A DNA stretch of 64,000 bases from Emydura subglobosa (GCA_007922225.1 ML679960.1:7666844-7730843), one strand, 5' to 3'. Numbered from the stretch's first letter, positions 1 to 13,554 are shown. Translations and numbers: made by a program. The notes: generated by a model not told the origin, from the letters alone.

Positions 1-2384
1 AGTATATAAGACCTCGATGAACATGGATGACATTTGAATGACTATCATTAATCTTCTAGAACTGTCAACACCATTGGTAGTTTAGCAGACTACAAAATCT
101 GCCAAAGATCAAAACTTATGTCCTGTTCCACACCAAATAGTCCCTTTGAAATAATCAAACAGATTACAAATTTGGATGTGGAACTGTTTTTGACCTTTAA
201 AAACTTTCTTTTGTGAATACCAATTCAATCTTAAAATAAAGAACATAGACCTAAAATCCTGTGTATCCATACAAATGTTCTTTATGGGCTATATCAACAT
301 TCTCATCTCCCGTTTCTGTTGTTCCCCTTGAACATATCATTGGAAATTTCAGCTCAGTTTTTTTTCTTCACATAAACCAGATCTTCAACAGTTTTATCAG
401 TTTTAGTAAACAGTCAAGACTTCAACACAAAATACTTGTGCCAGGGCTAAAAAGAGGTCTGGATGTAGCAGTTATTAATCTTTATCTCTTTTTTACCATA
501 AGACACTAAGCTAGATGATATGCAAATGTTCAGAATAATTATCCCTCTTTTTATCAGTCACAAGAAATATCATTGGTCCATACAGTTGTCTAAGTTACCT
601 ACCCCTTAAAAGGAAAAAAAAAAATTATTTCACAGTATCCCTACTTCGGAATAACAGTTTTTTACACTGGCAAACTTAACTTGACAAACATTGGGAATCT
701 CATAACATCCACTGTGTAAAAAATGCTCACAGCTTCCCCAAAGTGAAAAAGAAATATCAATTAGACTCATACCTCCCATTTTAGCAAATATTACAAGAAT
801 TCATATCTTCAATCCTAAAACACAAAGAAATCCTCTTGTCACATTTAGAAGATCTGGGGCCAGATGATCAACTGGTTTAAATCATCATTGTTCCATTGAT
901 GTAAATGGTGCTTCTCCCCCATTTAGACCAGACTCATCTTCGGAATCAAACCTCATTTCGCAGGCAGTGACCACAAATTCATTCAATATCATTATACTAA
1001 TCTGCACCAGCCCAGAGGAAATGCAGGGAAGACACTAATCTTATCTTGCCAAATAAAATCTAGGTCCGGGTACATGGCACATAATTACTTTTCTATTGTA
1101 TTAATTAAATTTACTTTTGCTTATATGCATTCTTTGTCAGTCAAATACTATATCTCAAGACTGATTTTTTTGTTTGTTTATAATAGTTGTTAGTGCACTC
1201 GTATTTATTTCCTTTCCCTAAAAATATGTGATAATTACTTTGCAGATTATAGACCCAAGAATATAAAATGTTAGACCACTTTCTACTTGTGCTAATTGTT
1301 TTTAAATTTCTGTATTGGAGAAATTAATTTATTAAGGATAAAAAAAAATCTTTTGCAAAGATTTACTTAATTGGGACATGATGCTGCAGTCATGGAATTC
1401 TGCCTGAGTAGAATGATCAATGGATAAAGGATTGATCCAAAACAGTCAACTGGCTCTAGCCATCAACATATTTAATATCTTAATAAAAACTCTTCAGAGA
1501 ATTTATTTTTAGTAGTTTATCAAACTAATTATTTATGCAGTCACATTAGAACACTGACAATTTAGGAGTCGGGAAAAAAAGAAACCTATTTCTTATTTAT
1601 GGAGCTTGCTACCTTGATTGATGATAATCTTCCAATATACAGAACTGAATATGATACTGTTTTAGATTCTGTGCAATATTATTCAATTCTTCTGACAATA
1701 TGTTTAGTAAACATTACTTTTAAATGTAGTTAACATTTATTCTAAAACGTTTTAAGAGGACCATATGTAATAAAAACGATCATTTTGTGATGATGGCGCA
1801 CACTCGTCTGTGCCACAGATGGAGAAAGTAATTGTGTTTGATAGCTATTTCCATGTTAATGTTGTACATTAAAGTATTAAAAAATGTGCCAGTAATTTGG
1901 AAACAAATAAGGCCAATTGGACTATGCCTATGGATGCTATTTAATACCACAATACAGTCTACAGAATGGCTAAAAGACGTCTGCTTTCTAAAGCTAACTT
2001 TTGTAGTGGCCATTTATCTGTCACACAAGGATGTCAGCGATAGGCACCCAGGCTAAAAAAGCCAAACAACCAAAACACTCCCCTCAAAACCCTCCAAAAC
2101 AAAAAAACCCCCACCTATTTGTAAGGGTTTTTGTTCAATTATATACTACCAAAATAAAGAAACTAAAAGCGAAGAAGAGCGTCTTTCCCCTCTATCCCAA
2201 AATATATGGTAGTTCTCATGAAAGATGCAGGATTGGCAGCCTGGGAGATGATCAAGTTGGACTTCATCCACAGAATGGGTACAGTACAGTTTATGGCAGC
2301 CTTAGCTTCCCCACATTGCCCCAAGGTGCCTCATGCCTAATCTGGAGCAAGAGAGAGGGTAATTTAGTCCTGAGTCAGAAAAGC

Positions 2385-2672
2385 ACATAAGTGCATGCTT
2401 AAATCCATTTCTATTTAGCAAAACGCTTAATCATGTGCTTAAATCTCACTGACATCAACGAGAAAAGGTGGGTGAGGTGATATCTTTTATTGGACCAATT
2501 TCTATTGGTGAGAGAAACGAGCTTTCAAGCTCACACAGAATTCTTCAGGGAAACAGAGGATGTTACCTCACCCACCTTGTGTCCCTGATATCTTGGGACC
2601 GAGACGGCTATGACAACACGGCATATTGACATCAGTGGCATTTAAGCATGTGCTTTGCTGAGCTGGGACTTA
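2385..2672. repeat. old interspersed repeat, interrupted
   Basis: Phrases such as ATCATGTGCTTAAATC and CATTTAAGCATGTGCTT match an old vertebrate repeat that also appears near 36990-37065. The copy is split at 2457/2627 by a younger element flanked by TGACATCA. Confidence 0.5.
2458..2626 (-). mobile_element. SINE-like foldback element, 8-bp target duplication
   Basis: On the minus strand the head reads like AGCCGTCTCGGTCCCAAGAT, followed by ACAAGGTGGGTGAGGTAA and, after a gap, the matching inverted arm. TGACATCA flanks it on both sides (2450-2457 and 2627-2634). It belongs to the same family as the copies at 10622, 33617, 57374 and 59906, and shares its head with 63129. Confidence 0.65.
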
Positions 2673-3017
2673 ATATTCATGCACTGTGCCCAGCAACCCT
2701 TGACCTTTCTGGTAAGACTATCAAGAGAAGTAGCAATTGATGACAATTGTGATTTTTTTTTTTTTCTGAGATGTGGACACCTGTCCAATAAGGAGCTGGA
2801 TTTAGCTCACTAACTCATATCACACAGCCAATGTAGAGCAGTTGGAACATAAATTTTTTTTTTGGCCATTACTATTCTGGTCTGACTGTGAAACAACCAC
2901 CTCGGATTGAAGGTCTTTGTATCTCAATGTCAAGAATCTCAGCTTTCCAGTTCACCAAGAAAAAACACATTTTAAACCAATCTTCCCCCCTGCAACTTCT
3001 CTCTCATATAGGTGATT

Positions 3018-3097
3018 GGACACGATTCTCCTTTCACTTACACCAGTGTGAAATCAGTACTAACTTCACTGAAGTCAGTGGAATTGCACTAGTGTAA
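3018..3097. repeat. short self-complementary repeat
   Basis: TTACACCAGTGTGAAATCAGT, followed by TTCACTGAAGTCAGTGGAA and CACTAGTGTAAA, forms a partly inverted structure. The same family recurs at 5133-5190 and 23050-23135. Confidence 0.45.
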
Positions 3098-4374
3098 AAA
3101 TGTATATCTATGAAAGCAGAATTAGAACAATTACATTTAAAGAACCTTTAATCATTTTTTATTGGCAAAAGAAGTTCTTTACCTTTAATTATTTTAAGCA
3201 CATTAAAGCATCAGAAATCAGTGTTCAACCATCCTATCACAAAGTAATGACTCTGGTTCCTTATGTGTTCCAAAGAAAATGTTTAAAGATGTTTAAAAAT
3301 TACCATGGCTCTTGCAAGGATGGGAAGGAGGGAAAGTTGTGGGTAAGCAGCATAATAAATTCCATCCAACTGTCTACTGGTGGGAGTGTTGAAATAAATA
3401 AATGATCAAAAATAATCTAATTAAAAAGCAAAACAAAACAGGAAGATCAGGATGAGTGTTTGAAAAACAGGTCAATCTCAGCAAAACAAGCAATATAAAT
3501 ACAGCAAGGTGATTAAAATGCAGAAACTTATTTATTATACATTAGTTAGATCAAAGCTTCTCAGTAATAACAAGGCATTGATCTGAGGTTGCCACCTGTC
3601 TGTTTTCACTTGCAGCTGGAATCTGCCAGGTGAAGCCTCACAAAAGGTTGTCAATGCAAATTATATCAGAGAGTAGTTTTGGTTAAAATAAAAAACTTTT
3701 TTCTTGTGTTACAATTATCATTCACCAGTGAAACTGCCACTGTCTCAACAAAAATGAGACTGTGGAGCCCTAAGATGGGCTTCCAAAAGATAAGAATAAA
3801 GGTAAATCCTACTTGCTGAATCACATCAGATACTATGGTAACATGGGTGTTATAAGAACTTGAAGAGAAAAGAATAGCATGCACTTTAGAAAGTATATTT
3901 TGGAGCTTTATCTTTGGGATCAAATGCATACAGGTATGCAATAGGTAGAGCTAAGGGAGGGCATACAGGTGGTGAATATCATGCCCAGGGGCAGTGTGTC
4001 CAGGGGAACAAAAAAATCCATTGCTTGGTTTTATAGTTGGGGCAGAGGTTTATGTTCAGGAAAACAGTAAGGGGCACGACTATATGCAGTATCTAATTTT
4101 TCTTCTTTTTTTAGCAGGTTTTCCAAAAAGGGAAAAAATAGGAAATTTTTGTGTATGTATACATAAAAATATGTGTTTTGGGGGATGAGCCAGTAAAAGG
4201 AAAACTGAAGGTAGGAAGAAATTTTTATACTGCAACTAAGCAAGCTTCTTAGATTAGATTCTTTCTGAACCAATGAACCTGCTGCACATCTCACGATACA
4301 GACAAATAGAGACTAGGATGTGGTAGTGTCAGTGCAGTAGTGGAAGGCTTGTGGGTACAAACTTAATTCTTGGC

Positions 4375-4615
4375 AAGCTAGGGTCCAAATCTTCTTCACA
4401 CTAACCTGATGCACACTAACTGTCCACGTGGACCCTGCTGCCATGCACTACAAGTTCTGTAGTGAGATCTACCCTGCTTTGAAACGGGACTACACTAGGG
4501 AACTTTTAGTGTGTAGCATCAGAGTTTACACAAATGCTTAGTGTGCAACAGGGTAATTCAATTTACACCCCAATGTGCTGTGAACTAATTGTTCATATAT
4601 ACAAGCCCTAAGGCT
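4375..4615. mobile_element. non-autonomous DNA transposon (MITE-like)
   Basis: The segment reads as a degraded palindrome: CACTAACTGTCC, GGACCCTGCTGCCATGCACT, GGACTACACTAGGGAACTTT, AGTGTGTAGCATC. It closes with CATATATACAAGCCCTA, close to the TGTAGACAAGCCCTA end of turtle hAT-like elements. It has no coding capacity. Confidence 0.45.
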
Positions 4616-5132
4616 GCTATGACTTTAAATGAATACATAAGACATATATACATGAATATATACACATGTGTATTGTGTATATGAGCAATCAGAAAGATGT
4701 AAAAGTTGACTAATATTTGAAGGGTGTGGACAACGAAGAGGGAGAGAAATTTTTTTGGAAGTGTATATGTGTGTCAGTATGAAATCAAACAACATTTATT
4801 TAGAAATACACTGTGGAAGTATCTGCCAGGGAAGTGGTGGGAGTCCCATCATTTGAATAATTTAAAACCAGACTGACCAAAGTACAAGAGAGTACAACAC
4901 GAAGCACACGCTGCAATGGCCGTGTAAAGGATATGGTCTGATAGAACTTTTCCTTTGCTTATTTCTGGAATGGTGAACAAATCTACAAAAGCAAAGCTGT
5001 ACAAAGGGTTTTGTACTTGGCTTGCTCTAGGGACTACAAATAGAGATTCAGGTTTTGCGAACAGCAAATGCTTACTCTTTTGGCACGGATATGAAAAACC
5101 ATGGTAGAGAAGAGAAGACAGTGAGTTCCAGA

Positions 5133-5190
5133 CACTCATCTCATTTACACTCCAGTAAATCAGGAGTAACTTCACTGAAGTCAATGGGGC
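5133..5190. repeat. short repeat, second copy
   Basis: GTAAATCAGGAGTAACTTCA followed by CTGAAGTCAATGGGG is the core of the repeat seen at 3018-3097. Only part of the unit is kept. Confidence 0.45.
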
Positions 5191-6242
5191 CAGTCAAGCA
5201 GTTTATGGCACAAGAACTACAACTGTATACTGTCCTCCCCTGGGATTTACTGGGGACTGAATTGGTCCTGGCGTAGTTTAGAGCAGTCCAGGGACTGCTC
5301 TGCCAGCCTGAGATTATTGGAACGTGCTCCACTGTGGCCTTTTGCCTTGCAATCCGAAACACCTGGTTGATAGGGGTTGGGGGGAGAGAAAGGGAGTAGA
5401 GTGAGTCACATACAGCCAGCTTTACATCAGGGGAATCTCCAGCTGCCCTGATCCCTTTTGTGCCGCTGTGGTTAAATGTGTGTAAAACCATTAAGAAAGG
5501 AGAATCCGGCTCTTAGGCTTGGACACTAGGTGAGTTTACAATGAGACAATGAAGGTCACAGATGCTGGTATGAAACATCACCCATATCCTTGCTTTCCTA
5601 TGGAATCTGGTGTTGGTGTAACAGGACACATACTGTGCATTGCTTAATAACAACTTAGAAAGAAACCTCAGCAGTGGTAAGATAGTTGTGAAGCATTCCA
5701 AATTGTTTTGACTGTGTCATGCTGGTAATAAAAAAAAGAAATGAAGTTTGAGAGAGTAAGTGACAGGCAGCCATTTAAAAAATAAATAAAGCGAAGTGCA
5801 ATTATGATGAGAAAAATAATTTTTTGGTCTTTCACATCTATCCCTCCATCCACAGCTTGTGTCAGATAGCTCAGTTTTGACATCAAAATCATTTTTTAAA
5901 CTACCAGTATCACAAGTTCAACTCAGTTTTTGAAAATTTCAGCTTCATAAATCACCACCAGTAAAAAAAAAAGTGGTGGGAATTGGACTTTTGCTGTAAT
6001 TTTGATGATGCCTAAAACAGACTAAAGTTGCTCTTTTGCAACTACATCCTATTAACCAATAGACTCAGTGGTAGGAATCTGTTTTTGTCGATATTAGTTG
6101 GAAGGCATCAGGTATTGAAAGCATCAACCATAGTGTGACAGATGCATCAATTTCCTGCAATATATTTGGGAGATCTTTTTTAATTAAATTTAAATAGCTT
6201 TGTCATCCACTGTAATATAAAGTTTTATGTATTAGTATCAGG

Positions 6243-6800
6243 TATGTAACTTCTCTAGGGGAAAACATGGCCAATGTAAACCCTGGGAACTCCAATGAGC
6301 TTTAAAGGACTATTTTAAATAATGTGCCAGACAAGAAAGAACTTTTGGGATAAAGAACATTAAGTTGATTTCCTAGAAAACACGTGGGGTGAGAGGAATG
6401 TAAATTCCCACCTCCAGAGCCAACCTTTTAAAGCTACAACCTGAGGAAAGAACCTATTTTCTGCTGATTACCTGTTCCTGGAATCCAAGGATCAAAGGCC
6501 CCAGCTGTATAAAGACTCACAGGGGTGCTTGTTCTAAGCTAATAACTGTTGTGAACTTGTAACCACAAAAAAACCTTTGGTGGGGTTTGAAGGACAGATC
6601 ACCTACTTGCCAAAGCCCTTGATGGATTTGAAGATGCTCTCTGGAAAGCTCATTAGAGTGGGAGTAAGTTATTTTATTGTTTTAATGTTTTAGCAGCAAT
6701 GCTTTCACCTTCACAATAAATGTGCTTGCTTAGAAGGAGCTTATGTGGTAACTTATAACTGTGTGGTAACTTATGTGGTAACTTATAACTGTGGACAATT
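6243..6800 (+). mobile_element. probable solo LTR of an endogenous retrovirus
   Basis: An isolated promoter-like block has TATAAAG at 6508-6514 and AATAAA at 6715-6720, about 200 bp apart as in an LTR R region. It ends in a short tandem duplication. No gag, pol or env is next to it, so it is read as a solo LTR. The exact ends are uncertain. Confidence 0.55.
6741..6793 (+). repeat. 30-bp tandem duplication
   Basis: TTATGTGGTAACTTATAACT followed by GTG occurs at 6741-6763 and again at 6771-6793, giving a 30-bp period just after the LTR polyadenylation signal. The two copies are identical over these 23 bases, which suggests a recent slippage. Confidence 0.8.
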
Positions 6801-8689
6801 ATGCTGTCTATAGCCTATGAGGAGAAAACAAAGTGCAGATACAGGCTGTTTACACTATCTGGTTTCCTGGGGAACTTTCAGGGTAGGCAGGGAACTGTGC
6901 AGACTGGAAAATGCCCAATCAGGAAGAGAGATGCAGGTCTCTGACCAAGGGGAGGAGGATACTTCAAAAATAGAAATGCAAGTTTTTAAATTTGATAACT
7001 TTAAGTCTCAGCATTGAAAAGAACTATGAAAGATATTCAGATTTAGGGTGAGGCTTAATTGTACAGGACAGTAAGCATTAAACTGTTTAGTTTTCATGAA
7101 TTATGGCTTCAATGAAAGTTATTCTGTTATTAAGATACTCCATTGCACTAATGAATGTATTTGGGCAGATCAACTCAGAGAATGATGCAAAATATCATTT
7201 TTCAGCCTGGGACAATGGAATATGAAGGAGAAGAAAAGAACAGAAAATAATAGATGTTTAGAAAACAACTGACAAGGAAGAAAAAGGGAAACAAGTTAGC
7301 GGAGCTGAGAAATTAACCTGACCTAACAAAAAGGTGCTTGTGTAAAGGAAGAAGAATAAATGGTTGAAACAATGTGAGCATATAAAGAAGTTTCAGAACC
7401 TCAATCAATAGTCACACTAACTCTCTACGGCTTCATAGCATGCCAGGTGTTGAATCACAAATGCCCTTACATCTGTCCCGCTTGGGCAGCATTCTTGAGA
7501 ACACAACAACCATTTTTCTTAAGTTACACATCCAACAATATCATTTCTTATATTCTTCCAACTATACCGGCTTGGTGGGTTGAAAAATTAATCAGCATGA
7601 CTGGGAGAGCAGGTACTCACAAGACAATCTCTGTATTAAAATGTCCATGCTACGAAAATGTTGGAGAACTCCCGATTTAATGTGTTTAACCTCCAGCTTT
7701 TGAAAAACAAGCAGTTTTTACTAATTAAAGTATCTCTTATGCAAAAATCTGCAAAGTAGGATATTATAGGAGGGTGGAGGGGAAAAGGTGACTGCTTCTG
7801 TGGAAAACTAAAGGAGAGGCTGAGAAAATAGGATTGAAACATTCAGTTACCGTTAATCTGTTGTTACTACTGGTTGGACACACATATTGCATTAGAATAG
7901 CAATTTTCTCTAATTCCGACCCCCTCCCCGAAAAAGAACTTGGCATCTGTGGGCCAAACTGCTTCTGCTTTAGTGGTGCAATGCATGTTGCTTGAATGAG
8001 GCAGGTGCAGGCAGAATGCCTCAGGGAGCACTGAGGTTATGTGCTGTTGAGTGTATAGTACTCCTGCTGAAGGCGCAGAATGTGATCCCCCAGCTACCAA
8101 ATCCTGGGAAACAAGACCTGCCCCCAGCCCAATTGGTCAGACCCTCTTTGAGCTGCCAGACACAATAGCCAGCAGCAGACTTCTTTCCAACTCAAGGGCA
8201 TCTGAGTATCTGCGTTCTGCTTGGGCCCTCTTTAGGTGTGAAATACGAAATACAGCAGGGGAGATCCTGCCTGCACTATTTCCCCTTCTTTCCCCTTCCT
8301 ACTCTTGCAAGACAAGCCAGGACTGAATACTATATTAAACTAGTTTATAATTTATGTGCTAGTATTGCTATTTGTCAGAAAAAATGGAATATAAGCATCT
8401 TATTTTAAAAAGCCCAAACAGAGCTTGGTATAACATGCATAATAGACCCCACTTGATGGGATGTGAGGATCCTTCTGTTTGGCGGGTACGATTTCCTCAG
8501 ACTCAACAGAATCCTTTAGTGAGTATGGATTCCCTGGCACCCAGTGAGAGACTTCATACAAAACCGTATTGGTGAGCAGCAGGCTGGCAATGAATAAAGG
8601 CTGCTCAGGAGGTCGGACATGCACAGCTGTAGAGATTATGAAATGTAGCTTGTGTAGGGAGAAAAAAACTCATCATAAATCTCCGAAAC

Positions 8690-9060
8690 CCTGAACAGCC
8701 ACATTCAGCTGAATATGTTTATTTTACCTGAAATGTGTGTTGTGTAGGCTGTTCCACGTATATATTTGGAAACAAAAGCACAACAAAACATTTCCTGTTG
8801 CCCTGAATGCTAATGATGGGAGACTGTTGCTATGGTGATGCTAATTTTAACGCTGTTGCCTGTGGACTTCATATGAACTGCCCGTTTTAACTTCTGCAAA
8901 TGTCATTTACGAAATGAAAGCCCATTAATGACTGGCGAGGGCACAATGTTCCACTTTAATTAGAATAATAAGGAATGCTGATGCACAAAGTACAGGTTTG
9001 TGAATTGCTACAAAGCCCACACTGTCAAAATTAATTACCACTGATGAGGATTTTGTTCTA
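8690..9060. other. candidate conserved non-coding element
   Basis: This repeat-free stretch has balanced composition and many homeobox-like TAATTA/ATTAAT cores. It also has an RFX-like site, GTTGCTATGGTGAT, at 8826-8839. Its texture is that of conserved intronic DNA, but conservation was not measured. Confidence 0.25.
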
Positions 9061-9744
9061 ATATTTTTTGGAAGGAAGCTTTAGAATAGCACAGTGGTAG
9101 CTTGACTTGGAAATGAAAGAATTCCCTCCTTTTTAATATCAAGGTAGAACAGAACGATTTCCAGCACAGATAATGTAAGGAACTGCTGTGAAACACATGA
9201 CAGAAGGTTAAAGTTATGAGTGAGCTGCTGCTATCTCATAACTTTGGGACCTTTACAATGGTAAAATGTAAGTTCAGATGTTGCCAAGAAAAATAAAATC
9301 TCTTTAAAGGAGGAATTGCTCCGAAAAGCAGGTATTTAGAGTTGGACAAATACTACTTGTGTTCTTTGTAGCATTGTGCTGGCAAACTGATGGGAACTAA
9401 TGAATTGATGGCTGCTGGGATGCAATTCTGATTTTGGTTGGTGGGAACGTTACTTGACTTGTTAATTATCTACAACCAGGGTTGAGTAGGTGATGTGCAA
9501 AACAGCAGCAGATTGATAAGGTGAACAAATATTTTCCATTTTTTGTATCATGCACCATACTGTGACAAAGGGTGAGCACACACAGTGAGTAAAAATCTTC
9601 ACCTATCCATGTATTTTTGAAGGAATTTCTGATAATATGCAATATGTACTATGTATTGCATGTAATAAAGAAAAATAGTTTAATGAAACTGAAGACATCA
9701 TTGGCAGCTACTGGGACTATACTGTATCACACTGATAGTTATTA

Positions 9745-9855
9745 TTCAATTATTCCAACTGTAGTAGTGCCTAGAGAACCTGATTAGGATTGAAGCCCCA
9801 TTGTACAATAATAAAGGAAAGTTGGTCTCTGCTCCAAAAAGCTTGTGGTCCAAGA
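9745..9855. repeat. L2/MIR-like repeat fragment
   Basis: GTAGTAGTGCCTAGAGAACC, CCCCATTGTACAATAATA and GCTCCAAAAAGCTTGTGG match a common old amniote repeat in which the consensus reads as a table of 'chance of capacity' words such as GCCCCATTGTGCTAGGC. Other copies are at 34830-34915 and 40715-40800. Confidence 0.5.
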
Positions 9856-10149
9856 AGGTGAAAGGCCTGACGTTCATTTACATAAAGGTCCCTCTCATAG
9901 TATGACCCCTTTACACTGCTAAAATGCTATAAGAGATCTTGTGTAAATAAAATTCTTCTAAAATTCTATCCAGGGCACACTACCAGCCAAAAAGGACTAA
10001 TCAGGACTTATGCAAGGAACTAAACAGGAGCAGAGGCAGCTATTAAATTCACACCCAACCTGTGGGTAGGGTATAGGACTATAACAAAGTCCTTCTGCAG
10101 CCACTCCAGTATGTTGGCTGTAATATCAGTAATATCAACTGCTGCTCCT

Positions 10150-10490
10150 TTGCTCTTTCAATGAAGGAGCTTGCGAGTCTGTCCCAGAGTTCGTGGAAGT
10201 CACGGTTGTGGCTGGTGAGGCTGCCCCAGGGACCTCCCAAGCAGCAGTCTTGGGGTGGTACTAGAGGCTGTCGTAGAACGGTCCTTGAGGGCCTCAGACC
10301 AGAGGGCCCACTGTTGGCCCCTGGGGCCCAACAAAGCATCAGCCTCCCAGGAGCAGCTGAGGTTGAGTCAAGGATATTTATAGAAAAACTCATGAAGAGG
10401 TCACAGACATGAATTTTTGGTTATTGCCCGTCACCTGTCCATGAATTTTACTAAAAATACCTGTGACTAAATCTTAGCCTTAGATATATA
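10150..10490. repeat. turtle-type interspersed repeat (DNA transposon-like)
   Basis: The right half contains TTATTGCCCGTCACCTGTCC and TTTTACTAAAAATACCTGTG, which I recognise from a common turtle repeat. The left part is GC-rich. It makes several chance open frames and no protein that I recognise. Confidence 0.45.
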
Positions 10491-10621
10491 GAGTTAGAGA
10501 TGCTGTGGGTCCCTCTCCAACCTGTCCCAACAGTTCTCTCCTTGATTGCCTGTTTGCACCTGTCCTGTAGTCCCTCTCTGCTGCATGCTGGAAGTGTAGG
10601 GGCCTCTCTGCATGGTTGCAC

Positions 10622-10715
10622 TACCTGTGTTGACGTCTATTGGTGAGAGAGACAAGAAGTTGGTCCAATAACAGAAATTACCTTACCCACCTTGTCTCTC
10701 TATTCCTGGGATATA
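10622..10715 (-). mobile_element. SINE-like foldback element, partial
   Basis: TTGGTGAGAGAGACAAGAAG, TTGGTCCAATAACAGAAATT and ACCTTACCCACCTTGTCTCT match the family at 57374-57594 in reverse orientation. The head lies at the right side (CCTGGGATAT). One arm is truncated. Confidence 0.6.
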
Positions 10716-10717
10716 CT

Positions 10718-11255
10718 AACTGAGAGGCAATTGATCCGCTGTACTCGACACTGGTGATGCCTCAGCTGGAGCGTCTGTCCAATTTTGGGTACCCCACTTT
10801 AAGAAAGATGTGAATAAACTGGAGAGAGTCCAGAGGAGAGCAACAAAAATAAAAGGTTTAGAAAACATGATCAATGAAAAAATGGATCATTTAAGTCTAG
10901 AGAAGAAAAATAGTAATGGGGGACATAAGGCTTCAGATATGTGAAAGGTTGCTAAAGAGAACCGTGGTCAAATATTCTCTCTGTTTACCAAAGATACAAC
11001 AAGAAGTAATCGGCTTAGTTTGCAGCAAGTGTGATTTAGGTGAGATATTAGGAAAACTTTTTAATTAAAATATGGTTAAACAATGGAACAGGTTGCCAAG
11101 AGAGGCTGTAGAATTCTTATCACTGGAGGTTTTTATGAAAAGGTTAGACAAACATCTGTCAGGGATGGTCTAGGTTTATTTAATCCTGCCTCAGCACAAA
11201 GATGGACTAGATGACTTCTTAAGTTACCTTCCAACCTTACATTTCTATGATTAAC
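10718..11255 (+). mobile_element. CR1 LINE 3' end
   Basis: This is a degraded CR1 3' segment. It contains GCCTCAGCTGGAGCGTCTGT, CTGGAGAGAGTCCAGAGGAG, GGAACAGGTTGCCAAGAGAG, AAACATCTGTCAGGGATGGT and TCTATGATT at the very end. Numerous small changes and stops show it is dead. Confidence 0.85.
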
Positions 11256-13089
11256 TTGTAGTTTTGGGGGATGGGGAGGGGGGTAGGAGGGAAGGAGAAG
11301 TGGTGGTAAACACCTCGCAGAAGTTTTCTGCATTGATTTAGCCTATAAGGTGCATATTGGGCATCACTGTTCTGAATAATGGCTGTAAATGGCGACACAC
11401 ATGAGGTTGGAATGTGACATTTACAATATTACTTATTGTCCACATTAGTTGGGGCTGGAATTAAGTTTAAATCGGATCCATTCTAGTTTTGGAAGTTGAT
11501 GTAAAAGTGAGTCAAATACCCCTGACTTTTGGGGAAGAGAAGAACCCTGCTTTTTTTTATTGAGAACAAAACAGTTAAGCGCACACAGAAACCTCTTGAG
11601 AATGGAGACACACTAGAGTAGCACGATAGACTGCCTACTGAAGAAGGCTTTCTAATATATAAAGTTTTTATATGGCTACCCCAGAACGGCAGATCCAGAC
11701 TATTAAAATGGAGTAGTTAATGTAAGAATGCCTCAAAGGAAAGGAAGCTGATTTCCTACCTCAGAGATGGTTGAGTTAGAAGTGAGATAACTATCTGAGC
11801 AGTGAGTCACAGATAAATAGAGTTGCAATTCCCATCCTACACCAAACAGTATTATCAAGAGATTATCACAGGCCAATGTGGTATAGGCCACATATATAGG
11901 ATAATATAGGGTATAGGACAATCTGAATGACCTGAGAAGTACTAGTCTTGGTTATACCAACAAAAGACACGCTCCCACCAAATTCACACATGGCAAAAAA
12001 TAAGGTTTTTTTTTTTATGGTTTAAGATTTTTTCCTTCCTATAAATCCTTCTCTCCGGTTTGATGCAAAATCCAGGCCTCAAAGACTTAAGATAGAAGAA
12101 TACACAAAATAGAAGCACTTTCTTTGGGTCACATTCATCCTAATCTCTGAAGACCTTGTTTGCCCTTAGGGGCATTGCCCACTAGTCCATCAGGGTCTTG
12201 TTAAAGCTTTTCAAATTGGCAAGGAAGGGAGGTGCTCAAGAGAAGTCATGAGCCAATCCCACATGTCCTCTGAGAAGGGGCAGATTCATCAGTACACTCT
12301 GGCTGCTTTGCACTGATTTCTAAGATGGGTGTTTACATTGCTTTGTGTTGCCAGAGCACTCAGAGAATATTGGTGAATCAGGCCCAAGAGTCTCTTTTCG
12401 GTAAATTCATTTATCACGAGTATTTTTTGAGGCTGGGCAGCAGGAAGGAAAACTAGGCCACTTGTGTATGTGAGTATGCAGAAAACACGCATTTTTCTTT
12501 GTTCTGTTAGCCGTGCACATTTTCAGTGTATATGTTTAAATCTGTTTTCTTGTAGCCTTGAAGAGTGTGCAGCAGGGTTCACAAGGCTGTATTGCTCCAG
12601 GACAGGTGAAAGCATGGGCAAATTAAGCTAAATGGTAATTGTAGTCCTCAGGTTCCCTGTGCTTCTGATCTTTAACTCAAAAGACAAAAAAAAAGATGAC
12701 TTTGCCTGAGAATGGGTGTGTCCGAAGAGACCAATCTTGACTGTGATCCTTTTCGTGCTAATGATGCATTTACATAGAAGTTCCCACCCTCTTACACCTT
12801 CACACTACTATTAGGAAGGAATAATTTGATGGCCATAGAGCAGCACTCTCATTAAGGTAAGATCAGTGGCTATGTGAGCTCCCCCCACACCTCTCAATGA
12901 AGTCTTAACAAGGGAACCCTAATGTTGACAATTTAGATGTCAGCATTCACTGTTTCGTTGATGATCCTTTTCAGTAAAAAAGCAAGCTAATGTGCTTATC
13001 CATCATTGCTGCATGTAGTGACAACTACTGGGGCAGGGCGCAATGAGGCAGCTAGTTGCTGTCAAGACTTGCGGGAGTTGGGAATGAGG

Positions 13090-13300
13090 AATTCAGATTC
13101 CTCTATCACATACAAAGCCACCTCAAAAGAGGGAGACGTAAAGGAGATGTATCCCTTTCCCAGTAACAAAAAAGTCAGCTGCTTTCTGGGTACTGAAAAC
13201 AAACCCATTACCTGTTCCATCCCGAATGGGAAAAGCCCAACTGTCCCCTGCCTACTTGTCAAAACTTCCAGCTTCCCCTGCATTAATTTCTACAATGGAG
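13090..13300 (+). repeat. repeat shared with 31050-31230
   Basis: The core AAAGGAGATGTATCCCTTTC is identical in both places, with related flanks (GCCACCTCAAAAGAGGGAGA here, GTCACCTCAAGGGAGAGGGA there). No family name is recognised. Confidence 0.55.
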
Positions 13301-13554
13301 TTATGCATTTTCCACACAAAATTCTGCAATACAATAAAAACTATACATCTAGAGACAGCTAAAAATAAACAATTAAATACTGTGATCAATACAGAGCTGC
13401 CCTGTAATAATTTATTGATACTGTAATGTTGCCTGGCTACTTTGGATGGTGTTTACTGAATGAATATTCTGGGTCTGTCAGGCAGAAAGGAGAAGAATGG
13501 CTCCAGATAACCACTTTTCAACTAACATTTAAGAGTTGTTAAGGGAAAATGCCA

